A DNA stretch of 56,573 nucleotides from Nemertoderma westbladi (taxonomy: Eukaryota; Xenacoelomorpha; Nemertodermatida; Nemertodermatidae): positions 1 to 56,573 of the forward strand of contig JAUCBJ010002845.1 in the NCBI GenBank assembly GCA_032718475.1, in the 5' to 3' direction. The notes under the pieces are model-generated. The model was not told where the DNA came from and did not search any database. It saw only the letters and a program-made list of their open reading frames with translations. Both the position numbers and the translations under genes were made by a program. Positions 44,830 to 55,771 of this stretch are shown one piece after another; position 1 is the first letter of the stretch; each line of letters begins with the position of its first letter.

Positions 44830-46531
44830 TGAATTCCTGAGGAAATCACTAAAGGACAGACGTGAAGTCATGTGGGATAAGCGGTTGTGTTATAATTGCC
44901 TCAGACAAGGACACCAACGGCGAACCTGTTACTCCGACGCAAGGTGTGCAAAGTGCGGTGCGAAACATCATATCTTGTTGCACACTGAATTCGAGCGAAA
45001 CAGCCCGAGTCAGGTAAGTGAGTACGAACTACATGTCCAATTCAGTGATGTGAATGACACTGACCAAAGTTCTGAGATGGAAGGATTCTATACAGACGAA
45101 TTCTCCGACGAAGACGAATTCTGTTACATGATAAATACCGCAGTGTATCGAGCACTTACGTATGAAAAGGACACCGACAGCGAGCTCACCCTAACTACTT
45201 CTGATCGACAACCATCTTGGAAAGCACCAACTTCCAATGTAGGAATCCGAGAGTTTCCTGTGGTGCAGTTGAGGGTCCACGGACCTAAAAGGAGTTATAT
45301 AGTGAACGCCCTCCTTGACTCCGGCGGTAGCACAGGAACATTCATCGACAAAGAACTAGCCGAAGACATCTTTGCTGGACAACCCAAGTTCCGAACTAAG
45401 TTAAACATGTCAGGAATTATGCAGGTTTGGAAATCTACAGTAATAGCGGATTATTATGTAGGTGCGTTGTCCACCCCCCAGGATGAACTAGGAGAACACA
45501 GCATAAGGTCAGTAAAAATGGTGGCGATAAAGAACTTCGCTACCAGCCAAGTAGAACCTTATAACTGTGATGAGGACGATTTCACCCAGCGGCTTAATAT
45601 ACCTAGATTCAACACAGATTACCCTGGAGTGCAAATACTCATCGGCCAAAATGCGCATGAGGCGCTTGAGACATTGGAGAAACGGCCTGCTCAACCGCAA
45701 CCGCTACAAGCCTATGCGGGAAGAACTAGAGTGGGTTGGTACTTTACTGGCCCTTCCCGTAGAACTCTCATGGAAAGATTACCAAAAGAACAGGTATATC
45801 AATTAAGTGAATGGGAAGTGGAGAGCAGTGAAGTTGACGACCCAACTGAGGGAACACCATACTCCTCAGATAATGACGATATTAACTCCAATGTAGATCA
45901 ATGGAGACATTGCCCCGAGACGATTAATCTAGCCGACATCGCTTACAGAGGAGCAACTCCTCAAGAACTGACAGATACTCCAGACTGGTTAGGTGGGCCC
46001 GACTTCCTAAGTAAAGAAGATGAATGGCCTCCCCATCTTACCACGGCTGAGATTAGACAGGCCAAGGGAGCGGAGAAAGTCAAACCTAAAACCCGGACGA
46101 GTGGATCAAGGTTGTTTGAACCCGGGATAGATCTGTCTGTAATACACATTGCCAGGGACGACGCTGTGGATCTAAACTCCCCCACCGCGAACCGATCTGT
46201 TGTGGAGATCAGAGAGAGAGACTGGAGATCTGGAACACCAGACGTCTTGCCAGGATTCTCACCTCTCCTGCCGGGAGCGATGGACCACTATAGATCCTGG
46301 AATCGGCTTTGTAAGGCCGTCGTGTATTTGAAGCGATGTTTCTATCGTCACTATTCCAGGACGAAGAGGAAACCTGGAATTGTCTTCGAGATACAGCAGC
46401 TCAATCGCCCAGTTGGTCGTTTATGTTTACTGGAACGAGACCGAGAACTGTCCGGAAACTATGGAAGGCAAGATACTCTTCCCACGACCACCTCCCTAAT
46501 CCAACAAACATCTAGGGACTCCCCAACGTAA
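44789..46531 (+). CDS. BEL-3 zinc knuckles, protease and post-RNase-H segment
   Basis: A 580-aa frame. CYNCLRQGHQRRTCYS and CAKCGAKHHILLH are the two zinc motifs typical of BEL/Pao gag ends. The protease has NALLDSGGSTGTF (catalytic D about residue 177) and VQILIGQNAHEAL. From about residue 370 the text is LADIAYRGATPQELTDTPDW and YRSWNRLCKAVVYLKRCF, which in other BEL elements follows RNase H. RT and RNase H, normally several hundred residues, are therefore missing although the frame stays open. Integrase is also missing after 46531. Confidence 0.75.
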   Translation: MCCAAGPHRLNACDEFLRKSLKDRREVMWDKRLCYNCLRQGHQRRTCYSDARCAKCGAKHHILLHTEFERNSPSQVSEYELHVQFSDVNDTDQSSEMEGFYTDEFSDEDEFCYMINTAVYRALTYEKDTDSELTLTTSDRQPSWKAPTSNVGIREFPVVQLRVHGPKRSYIVNALLDSGGSTGTFIDKELAEDIFAGQPKFRTKLNMSGIMQVWKSTVIADYYVGALSTPQDELGEHSIRSVKMVAIKNFATSQVEPYNCDEDDFTQRLNIPRFNTDYPGVQILIGQNAHEALETLEKRPAQPQPLQAYAGRTRVGWYFTGPSRRTLMERLPKEQVYQLSEWEVESSEVDDPTEGTPYSSDNDDINSNVDQWRHCPETINLADIAYRGATPQELTDTPDWLGGPDFLSKEDEWPPHLTTAEIRQAKGAEKVKPKTRTSGSRLFEPGIDLSVIHIARDDAVDLNSPTANRSVVEIRERDWRSGTPDVLPGFSPLLPGAMDHYRSWNRLCKAVVYLKRCFYRHYSRTKRKPGIVFEIQQLNRPVGRLCLLERDRELSGNYGRQDTLPTTTSLIQQTSRDSPT

Positions 46532-48167
46532 CAGCGTCTGGAGTGGGTATGTGACTATATTATTTTATATTTGTTTTTATTATTTTTTATTTATGTATGT
46601 ATTATTATGTAATTTTATTATAATCGTTTTCTTTAATTTTAATTAGTAGAATGTTATTTTAGCGATTATTTAGTAGATTAGTGCAATATATATTCGCGTT
46701 TATTACTTAATTACTTATATATTATATATTTAGTGCGACGGCGAGAAACAATTCTTTTTCTCTTTCCTTACTGTCCGTATTACATTATAAATACGTAACT
46801 ACAGTAAGATGAAATATCCGTACTTATTAAAGTACAATAAAGCTCCTACTATATTCAAGTATTATTGGTAAGTAGAGTATTAGGAATGCAAAATTCAGAT
46901 CCTCGTGTCTCGGCTAAACCAAGCTCTGGGTAGACCTTGGAAACGACTTGCCTCTTCTCACTGACATTGCTTCGTGCGATATTGCTCTCATACCGTATCT
47001 TAAATAATACATATAGTAGCGTGATGTCCCTTTAACAGTAGCGTACAACGCAAAAATAAATCTGTTAAACCCTTTGACCATCTGTAATTCTAGTCGATTA
47101 AGATATCGCGGCACCCACCGATATACTTGAAAGACAAAATTCTAGAATCAGTGGTTAACGTCCCCAGACATGTTCTGGAATAAACTGGTGCCCATCCTAA
47201 ATATTAATTATTAATATTTACAAAATCTGTCAAATTTTAGATCCTTTAAAATTCTAGTCTATTAAGATATCGTAGCACTTACCGATATTCTTAAAAGGAC
47301 CAATTTCCTAGAATCAAGGATCCTAGTCCCCAGACATGTTCTGGAATAAAATTGTGTCTATTTCATATTAAATAATAAAATTTACGGGATTAAATTTAAA
47401 TTCATGTTTTAATGAATTTGATAAATTGTCATCTTTATACAATTTATAACATTCCCAAAATTCCATTAATTAATAGATCATAGGAGCGGAGATGCACTCT
47501 ATTAAGTGTATTAGTTTGCGAGAATCTCCAATATATAGTCAATAGCCGATAAAATTCATAAAATCATGTATAAAGAGGAATATTGACAATTAAAGAATTA
47601 CTATTAAATAGCATCCCAGATCTGTATGCTTGGGAATTACCCTAATTCTACCGCTAGCTTTCCATAATGTCACCATGGCAACAACCACGCTAGAATTAGA
47701 AGTGAGTTAAAAGAACAATAAAGCTTGCCCATTGAATAGCATAAGGAATAAATAGCACACTGCTAGTATCCCAGGATACCCAATAATAACGTGGCATTCT
47801 GGAAGGCACTGACTAACGGACAAATGGCCCGAATGTGTGCGATTTATGACAGTTGTGTGGAATTTGTGCGTTTATAGGTGAATGTTACTACTAAAGTGTG
47901 TTTACAGTAGCGAGTCGCAATTGTGAAAGTAACCCTAACTCTCCAGTAAGAACCTGAAGTAAATCTAAGCCTTTGGGACGGATGGTGGAGTGACTCGCGC
48001 TGGTTGTTGTGGTCGTTGTGCAGCTACGACGTTGGCGATAGGCACATCGGCGAAAGTACACCAGCGCTGAGGATCTTGCGCTGTCCGGGGGCCGAGAGGG
48101 GTAGGCAGCGACGCCCGCTAGCCCAAATATAAACTCATTATAATATTGATAAACTCATATAGCAGAT
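46532..48167. other. BEL-3 AT-rich 3' region, no gene
   Basis: Mostly AT-rich with a duplicated block at 47086-47352. From about 47950 it becomes GC-richer. AACTCATATAGCAG just before 48167 could be a splice acceptor for the following reading frame. Confidence 0.5.
47086..47352. repeat. duplicated 100-bp block, 164-bp spacing
   Basis: Copies at 47086-47187 and 47250-47352 share AATTCTAGTC, TTAAGATATCG, ACCGATAT and CCCCAGACATGTTCTGGAAT. Confidence 0.85.
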
Positions 48168-49683
48168 ATGACTGAGTTGATAGAAGATGATCTTGGTATC
48201 AGGGAGCGATATACTCTACCTTTACAAGCGTTTGTTGATAGCTTGATACGCGGCGACGCTGGTCCAACTACTACGGAGGACGATGATCGTTATATCGAAC
48301 CGCCAATGTCTCAGGAGCAACTTACGCGTGAATTGGACTATAGAAAATCCACCGCTCGCTATACGCATCGTAATGGTACATATATGGTCATCCGGCCATC
48401 CTATCGATTTACACGATACGGACGATGTAGACACCGAAAGGGAAATGGTTTTATTTAAATATCCTACCCAGCGGAGGCGGAACGATAAACCGAGAATGGA
48501 ACACGAGAATTCTATTCGAAACAGACTCGAAGGAGAAGACATTGAAGAGCCGGATAAACGCAGCGACTTCAACGATTATCTGGAATTCCTGAGAGAAACA
48601 TATCTCAATATTGCCAATCAACAAAATCCAGAAACTCGATATCCTCAAGGTATACATCATGATCCTATGATAGAACTCAAATGACTCTATTTCACTATGA
48701 TGTATCTTACCGCCGATCGACCGCTACCTGTCATCCCAGATAGCTTCGAACAGATGGAGGAATATTGTAAAACCGAATAAATATCACCCGCGTTTCCCCT
48801 ATAAGACGTGCGTCTTTGGTATTATTGCGATGAATGCCCAAGACCCAACCAACAAACGGAAAGACATAAACATCCGCGGAGACGTTGCTTTAAACACGGT
48901 TTTACTCGCTATATTTACGGGAGTTTCGAGCGAAACTTGTTCGATGTATCACCGACGCTCGCTCAACTCAAACGATCCTTAAATAAACCTATGATCCGAG
49001 TTCCGGAATACTCGGTCAGACCTCCTCATTCCCTAGTTAGACCTCAGACTCTTGATCCTAATAGTATCATGGATCCTCCCGAACTGTACTCACTGTTCAA
49101 AGATCTAGTGCTACCCGAACAGTTAGTCGGTGGCACTCCGGTTGTGGGCTCCCTAAATATTCGCCCATCTTACCAAGTCAGATTGGGACGCGGACATCTA
49201 ATATCGCCATTCAACCGTATCATCGTCCCTGTTTAACCCGATACAACCTGTCACCGAAGCGGAGGAAAGAGTTGTACGAAACGCGTTGGACACTATTCGT
49301 CAAAAGATCGGAAAATGAACCTACAATTGCTTAGAGAAACGTAAATTGCAACAGCAAGTCCAAGCGGTAAACGAAGTAATTTTATCTCAGTTCTATCAGG
49401 AAATTCAGAATCTCTAAGAAGATATCGAACTTGGACGACCCTATTCTCTGCAAGAGTTTTGGACGAACGCATCCAACGATAAGCGGAGGAAAATCAGCTC
49501 GAGGAGAAGCATATCGAAATGGACGAGACATCGACCGTAACCCTAAACCTTCAGATGCAATTGTATTGCACCCTTTACTCAGGAGTTATGGCCCTCCTAG
49601 TAAAGTGGCTCGCCCCAAAGAGAAAAGGACTCTTGCTAGCCTCCAAAAAACTGCGTAAACGCCGTCCGCGCAAGAAAAACTAA
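48168..49683 (+). pseudogene. unrecognised accessory reading frame of BEL-3, decayed
   Basis: Protein-like sequence over 1.5 kb in the place where some LTR elements carry an extra (envelope-like) gene. It starts with ATG at 48168 (MTELIEDDLGIRERYTLPLQ), changes frame near 48370, and continues to 48684 (acidic, DYLEFLRETYLNIANQQNPE). Next is 48808-49236 with a Cys/His cluster (YYCDECPRP, CFKHGF). From 49240 another frame gives a coiled coil (LEKRKLQQQVQAVNEVI). The last frame (49519-49683) has a moderately hydrophobic stretch and ends in a basic tail, KKLRKRRPRKKN. I do not recognise the family. Several stops and shifts make it non-functional here. Confidence 0.4.
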
Positions 49684-49761
49684 CTGTTTAGAGTATTTTT
49701 ATATTTTAGAAACTGTGATTTTTTATATTTTATAGAATTAAATCCCATTTTCTGGGAGCGG

Positions 49762-50960
49762 TTTAAAGGCTTTTGCGGATCTAACTAGTTATTTTCCCCG
49801 CAAAGTACTCTGTAGGTGTTTTAACGGACATAAAAAGCCGTTTCCTTACTGTACCGGTGTTTTAGTGGACATAAAAGCCATTTCTTCTATATGTGTACTT
49901 TAGCGGACATAACTAACTGTGTACTTTAGCGGACATAACTAGCGATCTTATGTCGCAATAGCCAAAAGCCTCTTGACACAGTGTAGTTACTATGACGACG
50001 GCTAACAGCTGATCTGTACACGTGGAGCTTTTCCTTTGTTCTCTGTCGTTTCTTTGATCGGTCGACCAATCAGAGCGTTTTTTGACTCTGTGTTGGAGGT
50101 TGTATACAGAAACCCATGAATTGAGTCAGTATGTGTATTTTGTCCACAGCCAGAAGACCGGCTTTGGAACCTCTGTGTTTTCAGTCTTTAGCCCAACATT
50201 AGTAGGCTTAATTATAGAACGTATATCTGTTATCTTAACTAATCATACCATACCAAATCACATATCATAACAATTTATGCCTTAACATTTGTACTGCTAT
50301 TTACTGTCGGTTGTTCATTATATCAGTTGAGGGAATATTGTTATATTTGGATAATATCAATCAATAATCAGACACCCCAATCTTCTTGATATACTGAAGG
50401 TTAGAGAGACCGGTTACATATAACGATTGCGACTTACATTAAAGTGGTTTTGGAATGAATCTAATGCTATTTCATAGGCACTACATGTATTGGTTGTTGT
50501 TCTCTTTATATGTGACTAAAATTAGTGAAGGTCGGCAGATCGGTGTGCAGCATTGTGCAGTATTGTGTATGATTGTGACTGATAACAAAGCATCTCCTAA
50601 AGAATGCGCCATATACGTGAATCCATAGCCATCCCGTTGTGTCTAGTTTAAGTCATAACTCTGTTTACATATTTAGAGCGCCACGTCCTAAAGGAACTGT
50701 TAATATTTCCCGAAAGTGAATAATATTTGTCAGAGATTATATATTACGATCAGTCGAATAATACAGTAGGCCTACACCGCAATAAGGTTAGGCTTCCGAA
50801 TCCAGTCTCCCGGGTATATCCAGCGGGTGAATGGTCGCGCATAGACTGGCTTCGGCTAATGTAGTGTATCAAATACTCGTCATAGGCTAAAGACGATTTA
50901 TTATCTAGAAGACATCCCAATTTGGCAGGTTAAACTGCTAAAGGTCTGAAAGCGCGAACA
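49762..50960 (+). repeat. BEL-3 3' LTR
   Basis: 1199 bp, starting TTTAAAGGC against TGTAAAGGC in the left copy. It has an extra segment of about 40 bp near 49838-49878 (TACTGTACCGGTGTTTTAG) that repeats the GGACATAAAAGCC word. Confidence 0.93.
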
Positions 50961-50965
50961 AGGAG

Positions 50966-51149
50966 GGTGGTAGGAAAGTGTTGCCTATTGGAAGGGTCAC
51001 CTTAAGAGTTTAGTCGTCCAATATGTTGGACTGAGGGGGGTGGGAATGAGGGCGAGACGCCCTTCCCACACATAGAAAATATAAAAAATAAAACACGCAA
51101 ATAATAAAATAAGTAGTAAGATAGTAGAAAGTAATAATAGTACGTAGTA
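50966..51149 (+). other. resumed BEL-2 integrase tail and 3' region
   Basis: Picks up BEL-2 after the AGGAG duplication. A short frame (VLPIGRVTLRV then TAG at 51012) fits the end of the integrase. Confidence 0.5.
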
Positions 51150-51605
51150 CTAAGTAAAGTACATAGCATATACCGTAGAGGTTGTGGGCACCGAGAGCAC
51201 CACATAGTAAGAGAGTAAAGGGTATGGTATTTAGTTATACCATAGAAGTAGTTGTAGGGTACATAGTACCGCAGAGGTTGTGGGCACCGAGAGCGCCACG
51301 TAATAAGAGAGTAAAGGATATGGTATGTAGGTATACCATAGAAGTAGTTGTAGGGTATATAGTACCGCAGAGGTTGTGGGCACCGAGAGCGCCACGTAGT
51401 AAGAGAGTAAAGGGTATGGTATGTAGGCATACCATAGTAGCAGGTAGTAGGTTACATAGTACCATATAAGTTAGAAGTTGTGGGCACCGAGAGCGCCATG
51501 TAGTAAGAAAGTAAAGGGTATGTAGGCATACCATAGTAGCAGTAGTAGGGTACATAGTACCATAGAAGTTAGAAGTTGTGGGCACTGAGGGCGCCACGTG
51601 AGGAA
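51150..51605. repeat. five-copy 96-104 bp tandem repeat in BEL-2 3' region
   Basis: Units start at GAGGTTGTGGGCACCGAGAG or GAAGTTGTGGGCACCGAGAG (51178, 51274, 51370, 51474, 51572). Each contains the palindromic pair GGTATACC or GGCATACC. Minus-strand frames through it are by-products. Confidence 0.93.
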
Positions 51606-52565
51606 GTGAGAAGGTAGATAGTGATAATAGCACAGGCAAGGGGGAACATAGATAAAACAGAATAAAAATTAGGGCAATATTAGCACGAAGGAAAGAACAA
51701 GGTAGGAGCAAGGCCATTACTGAACGAAACTTGTAACATCCTGTTTAATGGCACTCACTTAAATTGAGCATTTGTAAGGCCCCACCAATTGGGTGAATCG
51801 TAATCGTAATGGCGGAGAGGATAGTAAAGAAGAGAAAGGCAGAGAGAGAATGAAACAGGCGGGACCGGGAGTGACGAGTCATATCACCTCCGAGAAGGGG
51901 GGTTAAGACGGGTCATGTAGACGAGCGTATAATATAATGTATATAATATTTAATTATGATAATTAATTATTATGTATAACTCGCATGTATATTATATAAC
52001 ATATACCGTAGTCAAGTACAACCTTTTCCAATTAGCTACTGGGACTGGGACTAATTGACTAGAACAGCATGATGAGACTTAGATGGATCCCACTTACATG
52101 ATGCGCACATGTGTGGGACCCAATAAATGTATGGAGAATGAAAACGAAAATGGGGAATCGGGGGAAGTATGAGGAGAGGAGGTTTTGGCATCGTGAGGAA
52201 GTGAAAGAAGTGCAATTCAAATGTGGGGAGCGAGCAGTGAGAGAGGAAGAGTCCCAAGGGACCGAAGAGAGAATAAGGTACAACAAGGTCCGTGAGAGAG
52301 TTTTGAGTAAGGGTAAAGAAAATTGTGTGGAGAGTGAGCACAATAGTCTCAAACAGAGACACCAGATACCTTGGTGCAATATAGCTCGCGATTGCACCAA
52401 GGATGGGTAGTAATAACACACCCAGGGGGGGGGGGGGGGCGTCTTAAAAGCCGACCCCGAGAAGAGAACTCCACCCCACACCAATATTAGATTGGGTTCG
52501 AGCAGAATTGAAGCGCACTTAAGGTTGATACTATCTTCTCACCGGGAAGATAGCATGGGGGGGAG
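51606..52565 (+). other. BEL-2 3' untranslated region and polypurine tract
   Basis: No recognised gene; an open frame at 52111-52410 is highly charged and unsupported. A G run lies at about 52425-52439. A TATCTTC...GAAGATA hairpin and GGGGGGGAG (52557-52565) precede the LTR; the latter is the likely polypurine primer. Confidence 0.55.
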
Positions 52566-53233
52566 TGTAAGCGGATTCAATTCCCTTACATTACCCACCC
52601 GAAAATGGGACCAGTGGCATTTTACCAATATAGTTGGCGATACGAGATTACCAATAATAATCTCGCCTCATAACCAACTCGTGGGGGGGGGGGGGGGGGC
52701 GATACAGGCCCTAAAGCCACAAAGAGAGGTGAGAGGTCAAACCACCTCACAGGGAGAACACAGCTAGTAAAGGTTAGCGGCAGGTGGAAACACTCACAGG
52801 GAGTGCCAAAGTGACAATTAGTATATAAGCCAATAGCGGGCAGGGGAGCACGTGGACAGAGATAGGAAAGCATCCATTAGGTACAGAAGGCCAAGTAGAG
52901 TAAGGGTGAAACCAATATCTATGTGTATCAATCATTTAGTTATTCTGTATTACTGATTTACTGGTCAGTTCATTAATCACAGAGTTGCAGACCGGTTATA
53001 GTTTTTGACCGTCATCTAATATCAATTATCTATCTGCTGTTATTCTGTATTGCGATTTCAATCACATACTGTAACTAATTCTGTGCTATTATCATTTGGA
53101 ACATTAACATCGAGAAACACAAACTCTGTTATTTTCCCCAACGGCCTTCGGCCAAAAAGGACACTGGTTCAGCAGCCCAGCAGAGGTGACGCGTACTAAA
53201 TCTTACCCGGTCGGGATCTACGATCCCGTCACA
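52566..53233 (+). repeat. BEL-2 3' LTR
   Basis: 668 bp; same ends and G run (about 52683-52699) as 31931-32602. Confidence 0.93.
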
Positions 53234-53238
53234 TATTA

Positions 53239-53324
53239 TATACGTACACATCGCAGTTGTATTCACCTCGTTATTCCCATTCACCCTTACCACGAGACTT
53301 CCCCGTCTTGCCACACTTCTGGCG
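53239..53324 (+). repeat. Gypsy-2 right LTR, second part
   Basis: Resumes TACGTACACATCGCAGTTG after the BEL-2 target duplication and ends CACTTCTGGCG, as in the left copy at 29219. Confidence 0.78.
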
Positions 53325-53751
53325 CTGTACTTCTTCTCTAGGCATATTATAATCCACTATGGCATCGCATCGGGCAATTATGTATTATTATCATTATTGT
53401 TTATTTCGTACATATTATATTTGACAGCATAATTTAGACAGAGTAATAATAGGCCCTTTCCTAGTTTTTAATTGCTGTATCTATGCAACCACATTATATA
53501 CCAGCCCAATTTTTTTACGAGAATTAGTCAAATTGAATGGCGCATCTTTTGCAAAAAACGGCGTTGCAATTAGATTTCAACTTTTCGATGTGGGTGCCAC
53601 CTCAAAATTTGGTCCCCAGGAGAAATTTTATTGAAATTTTAGAATTTGACAAGGTCATTTGTGAGTTAGTAATTCTTTATGTTGGGGCTATTTTTTATTG
53701 ATTCTGATTGGTATGGAGCACTCCACTACTCTATATAAGTATGTAAGGGAA

Positions 53752-54510
53752 GTGGTACGTCATTTTTGGTGCACCAAAATTAGGGCGTGGCACTTCAAAT
53801 TTTCAAAATTGCAATATTCGTTAAGTACTCCGAAGTTTAGATTTCAACGCATTTTTATGGGTTTTCTGGCCCGCTTAATCAATGAAAGTAATATAGAAGA
53901 CTCAATTCTTAGTGGTACATCATTTTTGGTGCACCAAAATTAGGGCCTGTCAAGTAGGCTTACTTCAAATTTTCAAAATTACGATATTCAGAAAATACCA
54001 TAAGGTTTTCATTTCAACCCATTTTATAGGTGATCTGGACCGCTGAATCGATTGAAAGTAATATTGAAGCTTCAAGTCTTAGTGGTACTTCATTATTGGT
54101 ACACTAAAATTAGGGCGCGGTACTTTTTCAAAATTTGAATAAGTGCCACTCCCTAATTTTGCTGCACCAGAAATGCCGAACCACTATATCTTCAGGCTTC
54201 TATAAGACTTTCAATTGATTCAGCGGTCCAGAAAACCTATAAATGTACGTTGAAATCTCAATTTTGGTTTATTTTCCGAATCTCGTATTTTTCAATATAT
54301 GTAGTGCCACACCCTAATTTTGGTGCTCCAAAAAGGACGATACACTATGTCTTCAGGCTTCGATAATATTTTCAATCGATTCAGCGGTCCAGAAAACCAA
54401 TAAAAATGCGTTGAAATAAAAAGATGGGGGTATTTTCAGAATATCGTATTTTTCCAAATTTTGAAGTGCCACGCCCACTTCTTAGGTGCACGAAAAATAC
54501 AATCCAGTTC
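53752..54510. repeat. palindromic array, three direct and three inverted units
   Basis: Units of 160-170 bp starting GTGGTACATCATTTTTGGTG at 53752, 53912 and 54082 are followed by inverted copies near 54147, 54303 and 54467. The centre is about 54130. Each unit has TTGGTGCACCAA (itself palindromic) and GGACCGCTGAATCGATTGAA. Confidence 0.85.
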
Positions 54511-55771
54511 AATTTTCGGAAATGGAATATAATCACATTCGATTGAGAGTATTGAAAAACCTACCAATGCTAGCCAACAATGCCACACTATCAGTTTTTA
54601 GAATATCAAAAAAATAATGCATATTTTGTCCTGGGACTATCTATTTTTCATGAAAATTATTACACCCACCTTTATGAAATTTTCATTTTTTTGCATTTGA
54701 AAATGTTCTTCGATAATTTTTTCACCTACAGCCCAAATTTCGTATGATTTTATTGGATGATTACAAAAATACAGCGGGGGGCCGAATCGACCCCCCGCCA
54801 GTGCAGCTAATGGTCTAAACACCCCAGTGGTAAGGGTTAAAATGTAGGCCTATAGATAATGATAGAGAATAGTAAAGGCGAAAACCGACCATCGACGTAC
54901 ACAGTTACTGACTGGAAATTAATGCGAACTTGTGGAGTGGAACCCCATTTTACTCAACAACTTTGTTCTCTATAATATATATACATGTATATACATGAGC
55001 AACCTTAGTAATAACGGCGCGCGAGAAGCCCTTCTTGATGAGATCCATGTGCTGACAGAATTTTGAAATTTTGTTTCAAAAAAAGTTAAGGCATTTTTCG
55101 ATTCAAAAATTTCGCGATTTTTTACACAAAAAATCCCATAACTTTTTTTAAAAATAAAATTTCAATATTCCCTCAACACTTTTCGCGCGGAATATTCCTC
55201 TAAATAATTCTACAAAACAGAAAGAAAATCGGTCGAGTAGTTAAAAGTAGATAAAGAAGTGTCCCAAAAAAGCCAACGTGAGAAAAATGACATTTATATT
55301 TCCCCCTGATTACAACTGACCAAACATGCACCACAATGCACCACAATGATCTTCTTTTGCGGGTTAAATAGGCTACCTAGGTCAATTTTTGGCGCTGATT
55401 CCGAAAATAGTAAAATATTTCAAAATTTTTGGGTTTTTGGTGGTCTGTTTTGGTGTCGAATGTGGTGCTGCACCAAAATTACAAGTTTTCAAATTTTGGG
55501 TGAAAATTACAAAAGTTGCCATAACTCGAAAACAAAACAACTTATAGAAAAACTGAATTCAGATTCGGAATCACCATAAAAGTTAGATTGGAAAGCACCT
55601 TAAAAGAAAATCTGATGAAAAAAAACTGGGGGTGAACACCTTTAAGTACCTCCCTTAAGTAACTTACGTTTAGTTTTAAGACTAACCGGTTTAATAAGCT
55701 TGATTACTACTTCGTCCGAAAATTGTGTAATGTTATCACTTCTACGCATTAACGAATTAAATTTGACCTAG
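54511..55771. other. end of intron 6
   Basis: AT-rich. A GC hairpin GCGGGGGG...CCCCCCGC lies at about 54774-54798, and a relative of the palindromic array word (GCTGCACCAAAATTA) near 55470. Ends with acceptor TTTGACCTAG at 55762-55771. Confidence 0.55.

Larger units (their letters stand above)
38495..50960 (+). mobile_element. BEL-3: BEL/Pao LTR retrotransposon without RT and integrase
   Basis: LTRs 38495-39653 (1159 bp) and 49762-50960 (1199 bp) end in GCGAACA. The target duplication AGGAG is at 38490-38494 and 50961-50965. The copies are nearly identical apart from a roughly 40-bp extra segment in the right LTR, so this is the youngest layer of the nest. Order: a 2.2-kb leader with tandem duplications, gag, zinc knuckles, protease, a short post-RNase-H segment, a 1.6-kb AT-rich stretch, then an unrecognised coding relic before the right LTR. 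Confidence 0.93.
31931..53233 (+). mobile_element. BEL-2: BEL/Pao LTR retrotransposon interrupted by BEL-3
   Basis: LTRs 31931-32602 (672 bp) and 52566-53233 (668 bp) begin TGTAAGCGG and end CCCGTCACA. The 5-bp target duplication TATTA is at 31926-31930 and 53234-53238. A polypurine tract (GGGGGGGAG) precedes the right LTR. The two LTRs are nearly identical by eye, implying recent insertion. The internal region encodes gag, protease, RT and the integrase core of the BEL/Pao type. RNase H and the integrase zinc domain are deleted. BEL-3 sits in the integrase tail at 38495. Confidence 0.93.
28800..53324 (+). mobile_element. Gypsy-2: Ty3/gypsy LTR retrotransposon, deleted and interrupted
   Basis: The left LTR 28800-29219 matches 31625-31930 joined to 53239-53324; the right LTR was split by BEL-2. 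The interior (29220-31624) has gag, protease and an RT start. RT then runs directly into the right LTR at the words CAAAAATTGCGCC, so RNase H, integrase and most of RT are deleted. This is the outermost and oldest of a three-layer nest. Confidence 0.75.

Noticed and set aside
48168-49683. Calling the BEL-3 accessory frame an envelope gene
   Set aside because: No signal peptide, no clear transmembrane anchor and no recognised envelope motif; only position suggests it.
52111-52410. A 99-aa charged open frame before the BEL-2 3' LTR
   Set aside because: Composition follows purine-rich DNA, there is no family resemblance, and it lies in the 3' untranslated region.
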